DNA from: Streptosporangiaceae bacterium
GTDB lineage: Bacteria > Actinomycetota > Actinomycetes > Streptosporangiales > Streptosporangiaceae
Reading direction: 5' to 3'
NCBI GenBank assembly: GCA_030045215.1
Contig: JASIBJ010000050.1
Span: 1-6,670 of the forward strand
Length of the DNA: 6,670 bases
Notes under the pieces: generated by a model
Database searches by the model: none
What the model was told of the DNA's origin: nothing
What the model saw: only the letters and a program-made list of their open reading frames with translations
Program-made: the position numbers and the translations under genes
Shown here: in pieces, positions 4,334 through 6,670 of the stretch
How positions within the stretch are numbered: the stretch's first letter is position 1
Layout: every line of letters begins with the position of its first letter

Positions 4334-5212
4334 ATGCCCGTAGTGCTCGTGGACGTGGCCAACCACGTCGCAACGGTTACCCTCAACCGGCCCGAACGGC
4401 GGAACGCGTTGTCTGGGGAGCTGATTGCAGCACTGCGCGAAACCCTGGCAGGCATGGAGGCCGACCCGGAGGTCAGGGCGATCATCTTGACCGGCGCGGA
4501 TCCGGCATTCTGCGCCGGGCTCGATCTGACCGAACTCGCCCAGGCCGGCAGCCCGCTGCGGCGCATCGCCGGCCGGCGCGTCGTGCCGGACCTGGCGAAG
4601 CCGCTGATCGGGGCGGTTAACGGGGTCGCGGTGACCGGTGGCCTGGAACTGGCGCTGGCCTGCGACTTCCTGGTCGCCTCTGAGCACGCTCGCTTTGCCG
4701 ACACGCACGCCAGGATGGGCATCCAGCCTGGCTGGGGCCTGACCGTGGCGTTGCCTGAGGCGGTCGGTCTCCGCCGGGCGCGGGAAATGAGCGCAACCGG
4801 CAACTATGTTGACGCGCAAACGGCGCTTGAGTGGGGACTGGTCAATCATGTAGTCCCGCACGCGGAACTGGCCGCGTTCGCGTACGGACTCGCCGCGGAC
4901 GCGGCATCCAGCGATCAGGCGGCGTTGCGAGAGATCTTCGCGACCTATGACGAAGGTTCGCAGGGAACCGCCCGCGAGGCGCTGGCCCATGAGGCGCGCG
5001 TGCACGAGCGGTGGCACGCACGGGGCATAGACGCTGACCAGGTGGCGCAGCGCCGCGCCTCCGTGATCGCGCGCGGCCAGTCCCAGAGCGGCAGGTCCCG
5101 CAGCGACCGGTCCCGGAGCGGCCGGCCGCAAAGCGACCGGTCCCGGGATGGTCATTCCCAGAGAGACGGGTCGGCGGGTGGCGACGCCAGCAACAGCGGA
5201 GCCGACTCGTGA
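4334..5212 (+). CDS. Enoyl-CoA hydratase/isomerase (crotonase) family protein
   Basis: This 292-residue cytosolic crotonase-fold protein probably acts on an acyl-CoA, adding water or shifting a double bond. NRPERRNALSGEL (18-30) and the oxyanion-hole regions AFCAGLDL (58-65) and GAVNGVAVTGGLELALACD (93-111) are classical; Glu105 matches catalytic Glu144 of rat crotonase. The second glutamate (rat Glu164) is replaced: FADTHARMGI (121-130) has His125 there. This variant, with PGWGL after it, is common in actinobacterial enzymes annotated as enoyl-CoA hydratases, but a single Glu leaves the exact reaction open. GGAGGAA at 4324-4330 supports the ATG. Residues after about 245 form a disordered Ser/Arg-rich tail absent from ordinary homologues, encoded by a 15-bp repeat. 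Its neighbours give no pathway. Confidence 0.9.
   Translation: MPVVLVDVANHVATVTLNRPERRNALSGELIAALRETLAGMEADPEVRAIILTGADPAFCAGLDLTELAQAGSPLRRIAGRRVVPDLAKPLIGAVNGVAVTGGLELALACDFLVASEHARFADTHARMGIQPGWGLTVALPEAVGLRRAREMSATGNYVDAQTALEWGLVNHVVPHAELAAFAYGLAADAASSDQAALREIFATYDEGSQGTAREALAHEARVHERWHARGIDADQVAQRRASVIARGQSQSGRSRSDRSRSGRPQSDRSRDGHSQRDGSAGGDASNSGADS
5075..5164 (+). repeat. Six 15-bp units in the crotonase C-terminal tail
   Basis: Six in-frame 15-nt units encode the pentapeptides GQSQS, GRSRS, DRSRS, GRPQS, DRSRD and GHSQR (residues 248-277). Units 2-5 share GACCGGTCCCG-like cores. The period is a multiple of three, so unit gain or loss keeps the frame. It gives a basic, disordered tail. 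Confidence 0.8.
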
Positions 5213-5370
5213 TCGGCGAACCAACTCGTCAGCGACGGCGATTCGCCCTGATCGCCGACCGACTCGCCGCTATGCCGGAGGTGGTGGGCGCGATCCGCCT
5301 GGCCCCGCCCTCTGCGGGTCGCCCGCGGCTCATCATGCGTGGTCTGCTGCGCGTGCCGCGGCCCGCTTGA
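5209..5370 (+). CDS. Possible 53-residue ORF coupled to the crotonase gene
   Basis: A GTG at 5209 overlaps the crotonase TGA (5210-5212) in GTGA, the typical layout of translational coupling. The ORF reads MIGEPTRQRRFALIADRLAAMPEVVG and ends at TGA 5368-5370, with good third-position GC in its first 30 codons. No Shine-Dalgarno is evident. It overlaps the 3' end of the convergent LysR gene by 38 bp, so its last part is constrained by that gene. I do not recognise it; it may be the truncated start of a longer gene or a chance ORF. Confidence 0.3.
   Translation: MIGEPTRQRRRFALIADRLAAMPEVVGAIRLAPPSAGRPRLIMRGLLRVPRPA
5314..5326 (-). terminator. Short hairpin downstream of the LysR gene
   Basis: GCGGG (5314-5318) and CCCGC (5322-5326) form a 5-bp stem with a 3-nt loop, six nt beyond the LysR stop and between convergent genes. 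It could serve either transcript. There is no T tract. Confidence 0.25.
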
Positions 5371-6250
5371 CCAGGCGGTCGAGTACCAGGGCGAGCGGCG
5401 GCCAGGCTGCGCGGCCCTGGCGGATGACCGCGTACGACCGAAGCACGACGTCCGGATCGGCCAGCCTGAGCAGGCGAACGCCTGGCTTGGTCCGGCGGCC
5501 TGCGGGAAGCAGGCCGACTCCGAGCCCGGCGATGATGAGGTCCTCGACCAGGTCCAGGCTGTCGGCCTGATGGGCTAGGCGGGGCTCGAATCCGGCCATG
5601 GAGGCAAGCGTGCGTACGACGTCCTCGTCGGCCCGGTTGCGCGAGTTGCCTATCCAGTCGTGGCGGCGGAACGCGCTGAACGTGGCCGGGCTGGCGGCCC
5701 GGCCGCCGAGCGCCGCCGCGGAGCCGGCAGGGACTGCCAGACCCCAGCCGGCCGACCAGAGCGGAAACGCCTCAAGTGAGCGGTCACGAACGGCGGGCGC
5801 GAGGTTGTAGTCATACGTGAGCGCAAGGTCGACGTCGTCGCTTGCCAGCAGCGCATGGGCTTCGGCGGGCTCGTGCTCGTGAACGCGCAGCGACACGCTC
5901 GGGTGGCTGACCGCAAGCTCGGCGATGATCGGCAGCACCGTGGTGCGGATGGCGGTCGCGAAGCCCGCCACATGCACGGTGCCGGCCGGCTCGGCACCCG
6001 GATCCAGGTCAGCCTGGGCGGTTTCGATGGCCGCGAGGATGCTCGCGGCGTGCTGAGCCAGGCGGCGACCGGCGGGAGTCAGGCGGACGCGCCGGCCATC
6101 GGGCTCGAGCAGCTGAGCGCCGGTCTCGCGCGCCAGCACCGCGATCTGCTGGGAGACAGTGGACGTAGTCGTGCCCAGTGCGTCCGCTACCTCGCGCATC
6201 GAGCCGAGCCGCGAGAACTCAAGGAGCAGCCGGAGGCGGCGGGTTTCCAC
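5333..6250 (-). CDS. LysR-family transcriptional regulator
   Basis: This 305-residue protein has the standard LysR length and layout. An N-terminal winged helix-turn-helix spans about 1-60 (RRLRLLLEFSRLGSM, ALGTTTSTVSQQIAVLARETG with the recognition helix at 28-41, then RVRLTPAGRRL), followed by a linker helix and a periplasmic-binding-type effector domain from about residue 90 (AGTVHVAGFATA) to the end. The effector is not predictable. GTG at 6250 is used because METRRLRLL is the usual N-terminus; a GGGAG run abuts it and a TAGATA-like -10 lies about 22 nt upstream on this strand. It is divergent from the exporter gene at 6334, so the shared 83-bp intergenic region probably carries its operator. 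The arrangement suggests it controls the exporter, perhaps with a substrate of that exporter as signal. Confidence 0.93.
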   Translation of the reverse strand: METRRLRLLLEFSRLGSMREVADALGTTTSTVSQQIAVLARETGAQLLEPDGRRVRLTPAGRRLAQHAASILAAIETAQADLDPGAEPAGTVHVAGFATAIRTTVLPIIAELAVSHPSVSLRVHEHEPAEAHALLASDDVDLALTYDYNLAPAVRDRSLEAFPLWSAGWGLAVPAGSAAALGGRAASPATFSAFRRHDWIGNSRNRADEDVVRTLASMAGFEPRLAHQADSLDLVEDLIIAGLGVGLLPAGRRTKPGVRLLRLADPDVVLRSYAVIRQGRAAWPPLALVLDRLVKRAAARAADHA

Positions 6251-6255
6251 CTCCC

Positions 6256-6280
6256 GATTGTCAATTATCTATGAACAATC
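6256..6280. promoter_or_regulatory. Candidate LysR operator
   Basis: GATTGT at 6256-6261 and ACAATC at 6275-6280 form a perfect inverted repeat with 13 nt between, enclosing an AT-rich centre. It lies five bp upstream of the LysR GTG and overlaps the likely LysR -10, as expected for autorepression by a T-N11-A-type site. Confidence 0.5.
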
Positions 6281-6281
6281 T

Positions 6282-6302
6282 GTCCATGATTACCAAGTGG
6301 AC
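6282..6302. promoter_or_regulatory. Second inverted repeat, exporter side
   Basis: GTCCA at 6282-6286 and TGGAC at 6298-6302 flank exactly 11 nt. The right arm overlaps a possible exporter -35, so this may be the activation-side site of the same LysR regulator. Confidence 0.4.
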
Positions 6303-6327
6303 GTGGACGATCGGGTTTTCGTTTACT
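6298..6327 (+). promoter_or_regulatory. Possible exporter promoter, leaderless
   Basis: TGGACG (6298-6303) and TTTACT (6322-6327) are spaced by 18 nt. The -10 ends six nt before the ATG at 6334 and no Shine-Dalgarno precedes it, which fits a leaderless mRNA. Confidence 0.35.
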
Positions 6328-6333
6328 TAGCTC

Positions 6334-6670
6334 ATGACCAGGACCGCGACCTCGGCGGCGGCCCGGGCCGGCACGTCCATGGCGCTTGGTTCCATGCTCT
6401 GCGTGCAGCTTGGCGCGGCCGTGTCGGTGGGCCTGTTCGACCGGATCGGTCCCGGTGGAGCGGCGTGGCTACGCCTGACCTGGGCGGGCGTCATATTGCT
6501 GGTGATCGTCCGACCCCGACCCTCCGCCTTCAGCAGGTCCGGGTTCGTGACCTGCCTGGCGCTCGGCGTCGTGACGGCCGTGATGTCGATGTCGTTCATG
6601 GAGGCCATCGCCCGGCTGCCGCTCGGTACGGCCAGTGCCCTGGAGTTCCTCGGACCGCTTACCGTCGCCG
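6334..6670 (+). CDS. RhtA/EamA-family exporter, 5' part only
   Basis: The gene runs off the right edge; 112 codons are present. It is an integral membrane transporter of the EamA/DMT group, closest to RhtA-type exporters of threonine/homoserine or similar small metabolites. Visible: TM1 about 14-35 (QLGAAVSVGLFDRIGP, the RhtA-like QxGAxxxxxLF pattern), TM2 42-60 (GAAWLRLTWAGVILL), TM3 70-90, and the start of TM4 with SALEFLGPLTVA (101-112), which matches the AxEFLGPL motif of RhtA. ATG at 6334 has no Shine-Dalgarno; an ATG at 6379 is possible but would cut into TM1. A full protein would be about 280-300 residues. It is divergent from the LysR gene, a common regulator-exporter pair. The substrate is not predictable. 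Confidence 0.85.
   Translation, partial: MTRTATSAAARAGTSMALGSMLCVQLGAAVSVGLFDRIGPGGAAWLRLTWAGVILLVIVRPRPSAFSRSGFVTCLALGVVTAVMSMSFMEAIARLPLGTASALEFLGPLTVA

Noticed and set aside
4250..5224. Long minus-strand ORF of 324 codons
   Set aside because: It is antisense to the crotonase gene, which has clear motifs and a Shine-Dalgarno.

Overview
The window is GC-rich DNA with strong third-position G/C bias, frequent GTG starts, Shine-Dalgarno sites mixed with apparently leaderless starts, and actinobacterial-type families (Rv1284-like beta-carbonic anhydrase, RhtA/EamA exporter beside a LysR regulator, a GTG-started MazF/PemK-like protein). It most likely comes from an actinomycete chromosome; I cannot name a genus.

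Layout, left to right. 1-227 is intergenic with a strong inverted repeat and a competing alternative hairpin. 228-473 encodes an 81-residue protein that resembles the distal half of a cytochrome-c-like domain without a CxxCH heme site. 474-631 holds two back-to-back perfect hairpins ahead of a complete beta-carbonic anhydrase (632-1138). 1139-2284 is a gene-poor stretch with one probable small membrane protein (end at 1896, start unsure), a possible gene remnant on the minus strand, and a 16-bp-period direct repeat just before the next gene. 2285-2701 encodes a MazF/PemK-like protein with no antitoxin beside it and a terminator-like hairpin after it. 2741-2840 is a frameshifted, truncated start of an AraC-type regulator, and 2876-2921 is the 3' half of a tRNA-Gly(CCC) gene facing DNA that is not tRNA. 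Together these mark 2700-3060 as a recombination scar, plausibly an old att site of an integrative element.

3058-3948 (minus) encodes a divergent RlmJ-like methyltransferase, with an intact tRNA-Gly(TCC) gene upstream on the same strand (4057-4130). 4334-5212 (plus) encodes a crotonase-family protein with a basic, 15-bp-repeat-encoded C-terminal tail; a small ORF may be translationally coupled to its stop. 5333-6250 (minus) is a LysR regulator, divergent from a RhtA/EamA-type exporter that runs off the right edge (6334-6670). The intergenic space between these two has two inverted repeats suited to LysR control.

The genes do not form one pathway. The clearest functional unit is LysR plus exporter. 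I found no convincing new multi-gene system; the most interesting parts are the tRNA/AraC scar, the paired-hairpin leader before the carbonic anhydrase, the competing hairpins at the left edge, the orphan MazF-like protein, and the RlmJ-like enzyme with an altered catalytic motif.
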